This document shows, piece by piece, positions 28,001-35,719 of a stretch of DNA of 64,000 nt (the first letter of the stretch is position 1; every line of letters starts with the position of its first letter). The notes beneath the pieces are model-generated. The model was not told the DNA's origin, made no database searches, and saw nothing but the letters and a program-made list of their open reading frames with translations. The stretch lies in NCBI RefSeq assembly GCF_041449215.1, contig NZ_JBGNFV010000001.1:4915001-4979000 (forward strand). Reading direction: 5' to 3'. This DNA comes from Roseivirga sp. BDSF3-8. Lineage in GTDB: Bacteria; Bacteroidota; Bacteroidia; Cytophagales; Cyclobacteriaceae. The position numbers were made by a program, and so were the translations under genes.

Positions 28001-28858
28001 GGCATTTACTACGGCTGTTTCTGCCCTGGGCAGAATTTTAATGGTAGGTGAAAGAGAGGAAGAAACGCTTACATATTTAATACCCGCTTGGTTTACCCTT
28101 TCAGCCAGCAGGTTTTCATGCTCCGGGTTCAGGTAGCTATGCATCAGACAAATAGCCACTGACTCTACCTTGTTTTCTAAAAGACGGTGGATAATTGTTT
28201 CAATTTTACCCTCATCCAGAGCAAGCAGGACATTGGCTTTGCTATCAAGTCGTTCAGGTACGGCAATTACCACATCGGCGAGTGTAGGTGCCTTCACTAT
28301 ATCCAGTGCGAAAATATCGGGACGTTGCTGATCTCCTATTTCAAGCAAATCAGTAAACCCTTCGGTCACCAGCAAGGCAGTCCTGGCTCCCTTCCTTTCC
28401 AAAAGGGAATTAGTACCGCGCGTAGTCCCAAGACGCATATCCACCGGGGGTATCGTTTCGCTAAGCGGGGTAGCCGTCAATAGTCTTGTTGCCAAAATGG
28501 GCGCTTCCTCTCCGGCTGTGATTTCGAAAGAGGCAGGCAGGACTGTTCCGGCAGGTAGTGCTTCTCCTAATTCTATTCTGCCTTCATCCAGTTTACTAGA
28601 GATAATATCAGTAGTAAAGCCAGTATCAAGGAGGTGAAAAGTATATCCTTTAAAAATATCTCCGGTAGCCGACCAACTTTGCTGTACAGTTAGTACATTC
28701 TTCTCCTGGCTATGCACATAGCCTCTAAGACGGCTGCTGGAAAGAACTTTTATACGGTGAATAAGGCCATTGGGGTCTGTGGCAATACAATCCGTAAATG
28801 TTCCTCCGGTATCTATGCTGATTTTCCAACGAACGGAGTTATGGGTATTATCTGGCAT
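25082..28858 (-). CDS. Fused hydantoinase/5-oxoprolinase (HyuA-HyuB type)
   Basis: 1258 residues from MPDNTHN (ATG 28858); a start 36 bases further up (28894) is possible, neither having a clear ribosome site. HyuA half (about 1-690): ISIDTGGTFTDCIATDPNG, LGTTRGTNSLLERKGARTAL, LDMGGTSTDVA, AFGGAGGQHACQVA. HyuB half (about 710-1258): IAREMGAMLERTSFSVNVKE, VNAPHIPVHLGSMG, GGSHLPDITLI, GKFPGGDGVIR. Single-chain fusion is the form of the ATP-dependent eukaryotic 5-oxoprolinase and of some bacterial homologues. It would open 5-oxoproline to glutamate; a hydantoinase role is the alternative. Middle gene of a three-gene operon. Confidence 0.92.
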   Translation of the reverse strand: MPDNTHNSVRWKISIDTGGTFTDCIATDPNGLIHRIKVLSSSRLRGYVHSQEKNVLTVQQSWSATGDIFKGYTFHLLDTGFTTDIISSKLDEGRIELGEALPAGTVLPASFEITAGEEAPILATRLLTATPLSETIPPVDMRLGTTRGTNSLLERKGARTALLVTEGFTDLLEIGDQQRPDIFALDIVKAPTLADVVIAVPERLDSKANVLLALDEGKIETIIHRLLENKVESVAICLMHSYLNPEHENLLAERVNQAGIKYVSVSSSLSPTIKILPRAETAVVNAYLSPVIHDYLSNIKSKLPGSRLLIMTSAGGLNHVDHFEPKDSLLSGPAGGVVGAASAGKQSETEQLLTLDMGGTSTDVARYDGSYDFKYTLSIGDARLSTPSLAIETVAAGGGSICQYDGFKLTVGSESAGADPGPACYGAGGPLTLTDVNLLLGRTDPHGFTIPLSVDHAEEAFRKVMDQIPDRDPQEVLLGFLQIANEKMADAMRQISQRKGYDPSEYALLAFGGAGGQHACQVAELLDMQKVIIPADAGILSALGIASSEVSRLVQHQILQLLEEVSKADLSAIYNKLAAEGKSLLIQEGETEDRLSIKDAWLYMRLKGQETSIEIPYSQSPLKDFREAYEKIYGHYLENRPVEIESIKILVASNQGSESGPDTKPAWKHPAVKACTLSGPYAKLETAIYNWSDLRPGASLEGPALVISATGTVFLEKDWQGFIDTHLSLQIEYKKSGKATIHSISRPPEIELSLFTNRFASIAREMGAMLERTSFSVNVKERLDFSCALLDSAGKLVVNAPHIPVHLGSMGLCVRTVLKTHHMKEGDIVITNHPGFGGSHLPDITLICPVYDDTGTLLGYLANRAHHAELGGKSPGSMPPDATNLAEEGVVIQPMYLFKEGQAKWNEIRKVLSDGPYPSRDPEENLADLRGAVASLRHGITLLQKLATKHSPESVKKYMEELRHQATDSLTRAFSRYEGSTFEAREYLDDGHPLQVKMAFDSKHLTIDFTGSGTVHPRNYNATPAIVRSVVMYVLRLLSSESLPLNEGLMENVTINLPEGLLNPVFAADPEKCPAVVGGNTEVSQRLTDTLLKALGLAACSQGTMNNLVFGNNTFGYYETIAGGVGAGPHFPGAHATHQHMTNTKITDPEIMEWRYPVRLNEFKIRKGSGGGGKFPGGDGVIRSITFLEEIDLSLLAQHRQQAPYGIEGGDEGRVGVQHIMRRDGSKESFAPDTKQTLHLGDTLILETPGGGAFGKDD

Positions 28859-28926
28859 GGGCTGAATATAAGAAATGATCCCTCTAATACCCATTGATAA
28901 GAGTGAACGTCAGGCTTTAGTAAGGG

Positions 28927-29625
28927 TCAGTGGATAATTGAAGTTACAAACCTACCCTCTTTATAAATTATCTCGGTAGCCGCATTGCCCTTGATCTCAG
29001 CCTCACCTTCCAGGTGATAAATCACCACTCCCCCGTAAGGAATGCCAATGCCTCGTGACATAGAAGTACTTTTTGAAACCATGTTTTGTAACATAGGCCA
29101 TTCTGGCTCATCTTCATGAGCACTAATTAAAAAAGGTGCAAGTTTTAGCCCCTCAATGAAGCCTGATTCTGAGTTTTGAGAATGCGGGATCTGCCAGCCA
29201 AGTTGCATGGCCCCGGCTGAAACCCCCATTAGTAAAGCTCCCTGATTATATCTTTCTAGTAATAGCCTTGGAATATGTGCTTTCTGCATGACTTCCCAGC
29301 CGGCTACCGGATCACCTCCGGCCAGTAAAATGATGTGGGCTTTTTTCAGTATTTCTTTTGCCTCCGAAGAAAAGGTCGCCGGAATCATATGGCAATCATA
29401 GATACCAAGGCGTTGCATCGCCTGTTCAAATAACTCAAAGAAAACGGGTTCATCACCATTGGAAGCACCTATGTAGGCCGCTGTGAGCGTTGGTGTTGAC
29501 TTTACAGAGCTGGGTGGATGAAACAGGCTCGGAATCTCGGCCAAAAGCGGAGTGCCGTCAGACTGGTTAGTAAAAAGAGGCTGGCTATCGGCCAGTAAAT
29601 AGATTGGTTTAGTATGTTGCATCAT
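28927..29625 (-). CDS. Peptidase S51 (dipeptidase E/cyanophycinase-like)
   Basis: 232 residues. The class I glutamine-amidotransferase-like fold of S51 is shown by TAAYIGASNGDEP (about 48-60), HIILLAGGDPVAGW (97-110) and the nucleophile elbow MGVSAGAMQLG, with Ser136 as nucleophile. The family removes N-terminal Asp-X dipeptides, or cleaves cyanophycin, or related alpha- or beta-aspartyl compounds. No signal peptide, so cytoplasmic. It is first in an operon with the oxoprolinase gene (68 bases to the ATG chosen there), which suggests it supplies acidic amino-acid derivatives; that link is inference. Confidence 0.85.
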   Translation of the reverse strand: MMQHTKPIYLLADSQPLFTNQSDGTPLLAEIPSLFHPPSSVKSTPTLTAAYIGASNGDEPVFFELFEQAMQRLGIYDCHMIPATFSSEAKEILKKAHIILLAGGDPVAGWEVMQKAHIPRLLLERYNQGALLMGVSAGAMQLGWQIPHSQNSESGFIEGLKLAPFLISAHEDEPEWPMLQNMVSKSTSMSRGIGIPYGGVVIYHLEGEAEIKGNAATEIIYKEGRFVTSIIH

Positions 29626-29645
29626 AGTGACGCAAAAGTATAAAG

Positions 29646-29685
29646 CAAAAAAAAGCGGTCAAGCATCCGGGCCTTCCGCTTTTTT
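29646..29685. terminator. AT-rich hairpin near the S51 gene start
   Basis: GCAAAAAAAAGCGG (29645-29658) can pair with CCGCTTTTTTGC (29676-29687), with a T run on the + side. It has terminator form in both directions, and lies just upstream of the S51 gene on the minus strand. It might insulate that gene from the RRM gene transcript. Confidence 0.5.
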
Positions 29686-29765
29686 GCTGGTTGAAACATT
29701 AGCTGGTCAATTCATAATAGCTGGTTGAATTGCTCTGCTGGTTGATTACATAACTAGTTTAATTT
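29686..29765. repeat. Degenerate ~17-base tandem motif, five copies
   Basis: The word GCTGGTTGAA or a close variant begins near 29686, 29702, 29720, 29737 and (degenerate) 29753, spacing 16-18 bases; one more is at about 29809. It lies in the 455-base gap between the S51 gene and the RRM gene, upstream of the S51 operon. The rest of the gap to 30040 is AT-rich with no gene. A protein-binding array or a worn minisatellite are both possible. Confidence 0.45.
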
Positions 29766-30040
29766 TCTGGGGCTTCACAGCCCGGGAATATAGCTGATAT
29801 ATAAAAGTTGGTTGAAAAGGTCTCGTTTAATAGCTGTTAACATTTCAAAGGTGCACCAATTACGATAAAGAAGAAAGGAAATATAATGGCTTTTGTAACA
29901 TCAATATAAGTATACTAAACAATGTTATTAGGTGTTTAAATAACTTTAAGTAAAGTTAAAATTTACAAAAAGCCCTTAAAAAAGACATTGATATTTTTTT
30001 TGTAACATTGGGTATGAAAAAATGCAGAGGGTATAAAAAG

Positions 30041-30065
30041 AAAAAGCGGATAAAAATATCCGCTT
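30041..30065 (-). terminator. Terminator of the RRM gene
   Basis: Perfect 9-bp stem AAGCGGATA (30044-30052) with TATCCGCTT (30057-30065), loop of four; on the minus strand it is followed by TTTCTTTTT. Strong intrinsic terminator for the gene ending at 30092. Confidence 0.9.
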
Positions 30066-30091
30066 CCTTAATTTTTTGTGTTTAACGGGGC

Positions 30092-30382
30092 TTACATCCA
30101 TTTAACTTTACCCTTAACTATACTGTTAGACTTGCCCCCATTGCCCTCCTTGGCTTTGTACACAATCATCCTGTTCCCGAAAAACTCTATGCCATTAAGT
30201 TTTTCTATGGCTTGAATTGAATCATTTTTCTTTTTCATTTCTACAAAGCCGTAACCTTTGGACTGGCCCGTAGATCTGTCAATGATAATCTTAGCAGATT
30301 TCACTTCGCCAAATGATTCAAAAAGGGTCTGAAGTGCCTTGTCATTGATCTTTTCATCCAGATTTCCTACATATATATTCAT
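30092..30382 (-). CDS. RRM-type RNA-binding protein
   Basis: 96 residues, one RNA-recognition motif: RNP2 is IYVGNL (3-8) and RNP1 is KGYGFVEM (about 42-49), with the usual KSAKIIIDRSTGQS strand-turn between. A short basic tail follows. This family of small single-RRM proteins is common in Bacteroidota and is thought to act as an RNA chaperone or post-transcriptional regulator, often abundant and cold- or stress-responsive. The 384-base gap upstream (30383-30766) is AT-rich and must hold the promoters for this gene and for the divergent oxidoreductase; I could not place them. Confidence 0.93.
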   Translation of the reverse strand: MNIYVGNLDEKINDKALQTLFESFGEVKSAKIIIDRSTGQSKGYGFVEMKKKNDSIQAIEKLNGIEFFGNRMIVYKAKEGNGGKSNSIVKGKVKWM

Positions 30383-30766
30383 ACCTCATAGCACTTTTAA
30401 GATTGCGATCCTATCATTTTGCCAGTTTAAGAACCGGCTTACCTAAAACGAATCGTACTTATTTAATGTAAAACAATACACAAATAGTTTCCGAATTCAT
30501 TGAAATTTTATTGGTGTTTTGGTTGGGTATTGATAACGCTGATTATTCCTAATTATTCGCATCGAACTGATTTTTAGGCTTAAAAACTTTTCCCACACAT
30601 TATTTTCACTGCTTATTTCTCTTAGTTACGGGTTTGTTTTTTACTCAATAACCATGTGTTTATCTAAATACCTCACGTATTTTTTTACATAGTAACTTCT
30701 CCCTGTCAAACAGTCACTACTTTGCCCGGTTTTGTCATCAGATAGATGGATTAAAAAGAACATAAC

Positions 30767-32185
30767 ATGCGGTACGACGCAGTAATTATAGGTAGTGGCC
30801 CAAATGGCTTGTCAGCAGCAATATACCTGCAACAAAGGGGACTCAGTACTTTATTGCTTGAAAAGGCCGCCATGGCAGGCGGCAGCACACGGACTGAGGA
30901 AGCGACCCTGCCAGGTTACCTCCACGATATTGGGAGTGCTGTACACCCACTTGCTGCTGCGTCCCCTTATATGAGTACATTACCATTAAAAGACTTTGGG
31001 TTAGAATGGGTATATCCTGAATTACCCTTGGTGCACCCCCTACCGGATGGCAGGGCCTTAGGTCTTTCTCAAAGCCTTGAGGAAACTGCAGGAATGCTTG
31101 GCAGGGATGCAAAGGCTTATGAAAAGCTAGTAGGGCCTATAGCAAAAAACTGGGACCGCCTTGGGGGGGACTTACTAGCTCCCCTATCCTGGCCTGCTAA
31201 CCCCTTTTTGCTGGCGCGATTTGGTTTGAGGGCATTATGGCCGGCGTCGCTACTTTCCAGTAAACTCTTTTCAGAAGAGAGTACCCGCACCCTTTTCTTT
31301 GGTCTGGCTGCTCACTCAGGGCTGCCAATGACCGCAACAGCTTCGTCTGCATTCGGTCTTGTTCTGGCAGCAACGGCTCATTCAGTAGGATGGCCCTTCC
31401 CTAAAGGAGGTGCTCAGGCTATACCTAAGGCTCTTACAGCGTACTATAGTAGTCTTGGGGGAGAAATTAGGTGCGATTTTCAGGTAGAATCCTTTTTCGA
31501 TATCCCCACAGCTAAGGCATACCTGTTTGACCTTACGCCGGCTCAGCTATTAAAGATCAGGGGCTTGAACTTATCACTAAGGTACAGAGAAAAGCTCAGC
31601 GACTTCCGGTATGGCCCTGGAATATTCAAAATAGATTTTGCCCTAAGTGATCCCATTCCCTGGAAAAACGATGCTTGCAGAAAGGCAGGTACCATCCATA
31701 TTGGTGCATCAGCCGATGAAATTGCCGAATCTGAAGCTGGTATTGCTGAGGGTATTGAGCCTGACAAGCCCTATATGATCCTTGCTCAGCCTACTCTCTT
31801 CGACTCTTCTCGAGCTCCGCAGGGAAAACACATTGCCTGGGTGTACTGTCACGTGCCGAACGGCTCACTCAAGGATATGACTGAGCCAATAATCAGGCAA
31901 ATAGAAAGACTTGCACCGGGATTCAGGGAGGTAATTATTGCACAGAGTTGCCGGAATAGCTTTGATATGGAACAATGGAACGCCAACCTGGTAGGCGGTG
32001 ATGTAAATGGTGGTCTTCAGGATATCAGGCAGTTATTTTTCAGGCCTGTTATAAAGGCAAAACCTTACCGCAGCTCTCAACCTGATGTATATCTCTGCTC
32101 CTCTTCCACCCCACCTGGTGGAGGTGTACACGGTATGTGCGGCTTCCACGCGGCAAAAACAGCTTTTAGTGACCATTTTAAATAA
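30767..32185 (+). CDS. NAD(P)/FAD-dependent oxidoreductase (phytoene-desaturase-like)
   Basis: 472 residues. Dinucleotide fold at the start, YDAVIIGSGPNGLSAA, and the second part of the FAD-site MAGGSTRTEEATLPGY. C-terminal DVYLCSSSTPPGGGVHGMCG is the family end signature (PYROXD2/COG1233). These flavoproteins act on hydrophobic substrates, but no carotenoid genes are nearby, so the substrate is unknown. Overlaps the convergent DUF2071 gene by 8 bases at its 3' end. Confidence 0.88.
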   Translation: MRYDAVIIGSGPNGLSAAIYLQQRGLSTLLLEKAAMAGGSTRTEEATLPGYLHDIGSAVHPLAAASPYMSTLPLKDFGLEWVYPELPLVHPLPDGRALGLSQSLEETAGMLGRDAKAYEKLVGPIAKNWDRLGGDLLAPLSWPANPFLLARFGLRALWPASLLSSKLFSEESTRTLFFGLAAHSGLPMTATASSAFGLVLAATAHSVGWPFPKGGAQAIPKALTAYYSSLGGEIRCDFQVESFFDIPTAKAYLFDLTPAQLLKIRGLNLSLRYREKLSDFRYGPGIFKIDFALSDPIPWKNDACRKAGTIHIGASADEIAESEAGIAEGIEPDKPYMILAQPTLFDSSRAPQGKHIAWVYCHVPNGSLKDMTEPIIRQIERLAPGFREVIIAQSCRNSFDMEQWNANLVGGDVNGGLQDIRQLFFRPVIKAKPYRSSQPDVYLCSSSTPPGGGVHGMCGFHAAKTAFSDHFK

Positions 32186-32888
32186 ATTCGCCATTGAGAA
32201 TTTTAGCTTCCGAGCCATCCAGTAAAAATACGGATGCCGGCTTACCACTGATGCATTCTCTGAACTCAGGCCCATATAGGCTGGATATATCCGCATCCAG
32301 TTGGTAATTAGTTACTTTATGTACGTTCCAGCGGGGGTGATCTACATGGTACTCTTTAGTCTTTTCCTGTGAATAAGCGCTGTATCCATAGTAATGTTCA
32401 GTGATGAACATTTCTTCTGAATCTTGTCTGACAGGATTGCCCTTCAAAGCGGCAGTGGCTGATAAGGACTGCCATTTACCTTTGTACTTCCAATGATAAG
32501 CTGCGTTATAAGAATTGTCCCAGTTCACCTCATGGCTCATGGGATGGTAAACGTACTTTTCCCGGTAAAGTAATCTGGCCGTCCACGCTATGGCAGGTTT
32601 TGGTACTATCTCCTTTATAAAAACTACCCCTCTACGCCAGTCATCTCCTGTACGACGTTTCACATAAAAGCGAAGATTTACCTCCTCAAAATTTACGTGG
32701 AAAGGAATCTTTACCCCCTTAATACGGGTGTTTAAAAACATAAAACCAACCATACTTGCGTAGCATTTGCCATTGAAGAAATCCAGCTCGGTCCCTTTAG
32801 GAAGGTGGGGTTTGAGTATTTCAGGGTCAAGTATATAATTGGCCATAATAAGGTGTCTCCACTCAGCGGTAAGAAAGGTTGGCTTCAT
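32178..32888 (-). CDS. DUF2071 (YqjF-type) protein
   Basis: 236 residues. Starts FLTAEWRHLIMANYILDPEI and carries PHLPKGTELDFFNGKCYAS, MVGFMFLNTRIKGVKIPFH and the FEEVNLRFYVKR segment, all typical of DUF2071/YqjF. The fold is a lipocalin-like or acetoacetate-decarboxylase-like barrel; the chemistry is not known. Cytoplasmic, no signal. Divergent from the DUF427 gene with 114 bases between, both probably read from that gap. Confidence 0.85.
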   Translation of the reverse strand: MKPTFLTAEWRHLIMANYILDPEILKPHLPKGTELDFFNGKCYASMVGFMFLNTRIKGVKIPFHVNFEEVNLRFYVKRRTGDDWRRGVVFIKEIVPKPAIAWTARLLYREKYVYHPMSHEVNWDNSYNAAYHWKYKGKWQSLSATAALKGNPVRQDSEEMFITEHYYGYSAYSQEKTKEYHVDHPRWNVHKVTNYQLDADISSLYGPEFRECISGKPASVFLLDGSEAKILNGEFI

Positions 32889-33002
32889 TTATTTAATACT
32901 TTGCGTATAATAGTTAATTAACTGAATTACAGTTAATTATGAATATAATCTATAGAATTGCTTAAAGTATGAACCGGAGGGGCTCAGTGAAGTTTATTGA
33001 GT

Positions 33003-33503
33003 ATGTCTAAAAGTACAAAACGAGAGCCGGCAAGAAAAGGAGAAGAGTCAGTCTGGGATTATCCCCGACCTCCCGCTATACAGCCTGAATCAAGACACGT
33101 CATGGTGGTTATAGATGGCGTGGTTGTCGCAGACTCTAATAAAGCCTACCGGGTTTTAGAGACCAGCCACCCTCCGGTATTTTACATTCCTCCTAAAGAT
33201 GTCAGAACTGACTTACTGGTCACTTCCGCCAAGTCCTCCTTTTGTGAATTTAAGGGAAAGGCATTGTATGCTAAATATGAGCATGGTAATAAAAGTATAG
33301 AGGCCGTTGCGTGGTATTACCCCTCCCCGGATAAAGCGTATGAAAGTATTAAGGGGTATTACGCTTTTTATCCTTCCAAAGCAGATAAATGCATGGTGGC
33401 GGATGAGGAGGTCATGGCACAGGAAGGTGATTTCTACGGAGGCTGGATAACCCGTGAAATCAAAGGTCCTTTTAAAGGAGGCGCAGGTACCTGGGGCTGG
33501 TAA
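33003..33503 (+). CDS. DUF427 protein
   Basis: 166 residues from ATG 33003 (a TTG six bases upstream would add two). DUF427 features: VWDYPRPPAIQP, VVIDGVVVADSNKAYRVLET, PPVFYIPPKDV, KGKALYAKY and VAWYYPSP. The family has a small beta-barrel fold; some members bind sugars or oxidised ligands, but no reaction is proven. It precedes the radical-SAM gene by 76 bases and might be read with it, although a promoter-like motif lies in the gap. Confidence 0.85.
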   Translation: MSKSTKREPARKGEESVWDYPRPPAIQPESRHVMVVIDGVVVADSNKAYRVLETSHPPVFYIPPKDVRTDLLVTSAKSSFCEFKGKALYAKYEHGNKSIEAVAWYYPSPDKAYESIKGYYAFYPSKADKCMVADEEVMAQEGDFYGGWITREIKGPFKGGAGTWGW

Positions 33504-33565
33504 AATATTTGGAATTTTAAGCTAAAAAAATTGGTTGTACTGTTTTAGCAATCAGTATAATAGGT

Positions 33566-33573
33566 TATTTTTG
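33566..33573 (+). promoter_or_regulatory. Possible -7 element before the radical-SAM gene
   Basis: TATTTTTG matches TAnnTTTG exactly. A TTG 28 bases upstream (33535-33537) is further than normal. The ATG at 33580 is only 7 bases further on, so the leader would be very short or absent. The element also argues against the longer frame opening at 33535. Confidence 0.4.
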
Positions 33574-33579
33574 CTAATA

Positions 33580-34845
33580 ATGAACGAAGGGACTCAGGAA
33601 AAACTAAAAATTCTGGCAGACGCTGCTAAATACGATGTTTCCTGCGCCAGCAGTGGAAGCAAGCGTAAAAATAAGGGAGGATTGGGTAATAGTGATGGTA
33701 TGGGAATATGCCACAGCTATACTGAGGACGGTCGATGTGTAAGTCTTCTCAAAATTCTATTAACTAATCATTGTATTTTCGACTGCGCTTACTGTGTCAG
33801 CAGAAAGAGTAATGACATAAAACGGGCTGCGTTTACGGTAAAAGAGGTGGTTGACCTTACCATCAACTTTTATAGGAGAAACTATATTGAAGGACTGTTC
33901 TTAAGTAGCGGCATATTTAAAAATGCCGATTACACGATGGAAAGACTTGTACGGATTGCTAAGGAATTACGTACAATTCATAAGTTCAATGGCTACATTC
34001 ACCTTAAGGCAATACCGGGAGCCAGCGATGAACTTATAAGGGAAGCGGGCATGTATGCTGACCGGCTTAGCGTCAATATGGAACTGCCTTCCGAACCCAG
34101 CCTCAAGAAACTGGCTCCTGAAAAAAACTACCAGGAGATTTATAAACCCATGAGCTCCCTGCGGCATGCGATCATTGAGCATAAGGAGGAAAAGAAAAAG
34201 AGCCGTAAGGCCCCGCTTTTTGCTCCAGCGGGACAGAGTACTCAAATGATCATTGGCGCAACTCCGGAGCATGACCTGCATATTCTTTCACTAGCAGATT
34301 CATTATACAAGCAACAGCAACTCAGGCGTGTATACTATTCCGGTTATGTTCCAGTACTATCCGACAGCCGGCTGCCTAGTATTTCTCACCCTCCCCTGCT
34401 GCGGGAAAACCGCTTATACCAGGCTGACTGGTTATTACGATTTTACGGATTTACTGTCAATGAACTAGTGGATGAGGCTAATCCCGACCTGCCATTTGAT
34501 GTAGACCCTAAGCTTGGCTACGCCCTTCGTTACCGTCATTTATTTCCGGTAGATATAAACAGAGCGGAAAAAGAGATGCTTCTTCGTATACCCGGCGTGG
34601 GGGTTAAGTCTGTACGGTTGATTCTCCAAAGCAGGAGGTTTGGTAAAGTGACGTATGATCACCTTCGGAAAATGGGCCTCGCTTTGAATAGGGCAAAGTA
34701 TTTCATCTCCTGCCCCGGGAACCCTTTTTCAGTAATGGGTGAACACACTGAAAACCGTCTTAAGCGGATGATTCTTAGTGACACTACCAGCCGATTGCAT
34801 AAAAGCTCTCAGCTTAACCTCTTTGCCTCCCCTGCCCTCACATGA
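33580..34845 (+). CDS. Radical-SAM protein of the UDG-linked DNA modification/repair pair
   Basis: 421 residues from ATG 33580. The radical-SAM cluster is CIFDCAYC, Cys65, Cys69 and Cys72, near the start. The C-terminal half contains a helix-hairpin-helix DNA-binding motif, MLLRIPGVGVKSVRLIL. This arrangement matches the 'putative DNA modification/repair radical SAM protein' family that always travels with a uracil-DNA-glycosylase-like partner. That partner is the next gene, which overlaps its stop by four bases. The substrate base is not known. HhH and SAM chemistry suggest radical repair or modification of DNA. Confidence 0.9.
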   Translation: MNEGTQEKLKILADAAKYDVSCASSGSKRKNKGGLGNSDGMGICHSYTEDGRCVSLLKILLTNHCIFDCAYCVSRKSNDIKRAAFTVKEVVDLTINFYRRNYIEGLFLSSGIFKNADYTMERLVRIAKELRTIHKFNGYIHLKAIPGASDELIREAGMYADRLSVNMELPSEPSLKKLAPEKNYQEIYKPMSSLRHAIIEHKEEKKKSRKAPLFAPAGQSTQMIIGATPEHDLHILSLADSLYKQQQLRRVYYSGYVPVLSDSRLPSISHPPLLRENRLYQADWLLRFYGFTVNELVDEANPDLPFDVDPKLGYALRYRHLFPVDINRAEKEMLLRIPGVGVKSVRLILQSRRFGKVTYDHLRKMGLALNRAKYFISCPGNPFSVMGEHTENRLKRMILSDTTSRLHKSSQLNLFASPALT

Positions 34846-35621
34846 TCTCTTACATTTATGATGGATCTTTTGAAGGTTTTCTGACGCTTGTATTCGAAGC
34901 TTACGAGCGCAAAGCCTATCCGGAAACCATAATGATTAAGGGGAAGGTTCAGCCCCTTTTATTTGGAGAGCCAGTGGAGGTGTTTACTGATGAAAGTAAA
35001 AGCAGCAGGGTCTGGAGGGGGCTGATAAAGAAAGTGTCACATGGCAATGCGAGAAAGTTATACCGTGCTTTCCTGAGTGAGCAATCAGGAGTGGAAATGC
35101 TTTTATTCCGCTTGATTTCAGACGTTTTTGACAGAAATAATACAAAATTGGATGACTTTCGTCAGGCTGAGATATTAGAACTTCACCGGTTAGATAAGAT
35201 GATTGGCAGGGAAGTCCACCGAATGCATGCTTTTGTACGTTTTCGAAAGAGTAAAGACGGACTGTATTTTGCACTCATCGAGCCGGATTTTAATGTTATT
35301 CCTCTGATAGGCTCACACTTTAAAAAGCGATATACTGATCAGCCATGGCTCATTCTGGATATTCGCAGAAATTATGGTATCCATTATGACCTCAAGGAGA
35401 TGAAGGAAGTGCGGATCATAGAGCGGTCCCGGGGCCTGCGCGAATTATATCACTCAACACCTGAGGGGATTGAAGAAAGTGATGACGGCTACCAGGAACT
35501 GTGGCGTACTTATTTTAATTCTGTAAATATCCCTGAGCGCAAAAATCTGAAATTACATCTGCAGCATGTACCTGTAAGGTACTGGAAATATCTCCCTGAA
35601 AAACATAATACCTCTAAATAG
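34842..35621 (+). CDS. Uracil-DNA-glycosylase-like partner of the radical-SAM protein (DUF4130)
   Basis: 259 residues. Starts [20 protein letters not shown], the conserved opening of the DUF4130/TIGR03915 family. Further marks: [20 protein letters not shown] and the central [18 protein letters not shown]-terminal RDYxR-like NYGIHYD segment. Members are uracil-DNA-glycosylase relatives that act with the upstream radical-SAM protein. Shares ATGA with that gene, so translationally coupled. Confidence 0.9.
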   Translation: MISYIYDGSFEGFLTLVFEAYERKAYPETIMIKGKVQPLLFGEPVEVFTDESKSSRVWRGLIKKVSHGNARKLYRAFLSEQSGVEMLLFRLISDVFDRNNTKLDDFRQAEILELHRLDKMIGREVHRMHAFVRFRKSKDGLYFALIEPDFNVIPLIGSHFKKRYTDQPWLILDIRRNYGIHYDLKEMKEVRIIERSRGLRELYHSTPEGIEESDDGYQELWRTYFNSVNIPERKNLKLHLQHVPVRYWKYLPEKHNTSK

Positions 35622-35678
35622 GTACTGATTTCCTCTCTTTTTGTCCTCTGCCTTTCGGTTTAGGTACCATTATCCTTT

Positions 35679-35686
35679 TATATTTG
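35679..35686 (+). promoter_or_regulatory. -7 element of tyrS
   Basis: TATATTTG fits TAnnTTTG fully. It covers the TTG at 35684, so that TTG is not the start codon and the ATG at 35720 is preferred, 33 bases downstream. No good -33 TTG at standard spacing was found. Confidence 0.5.
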
Positions 35687-35719
35687 CAGCGAATCAAAAT
35701 CAAGCGCATTAATTTTCCC

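Noticed and set aside
35684-35719. TTG start for tyrS
   Set aside because: It falls in a perfect -7 promoter element; the ATG at 35720 gives the normal N-terminus.
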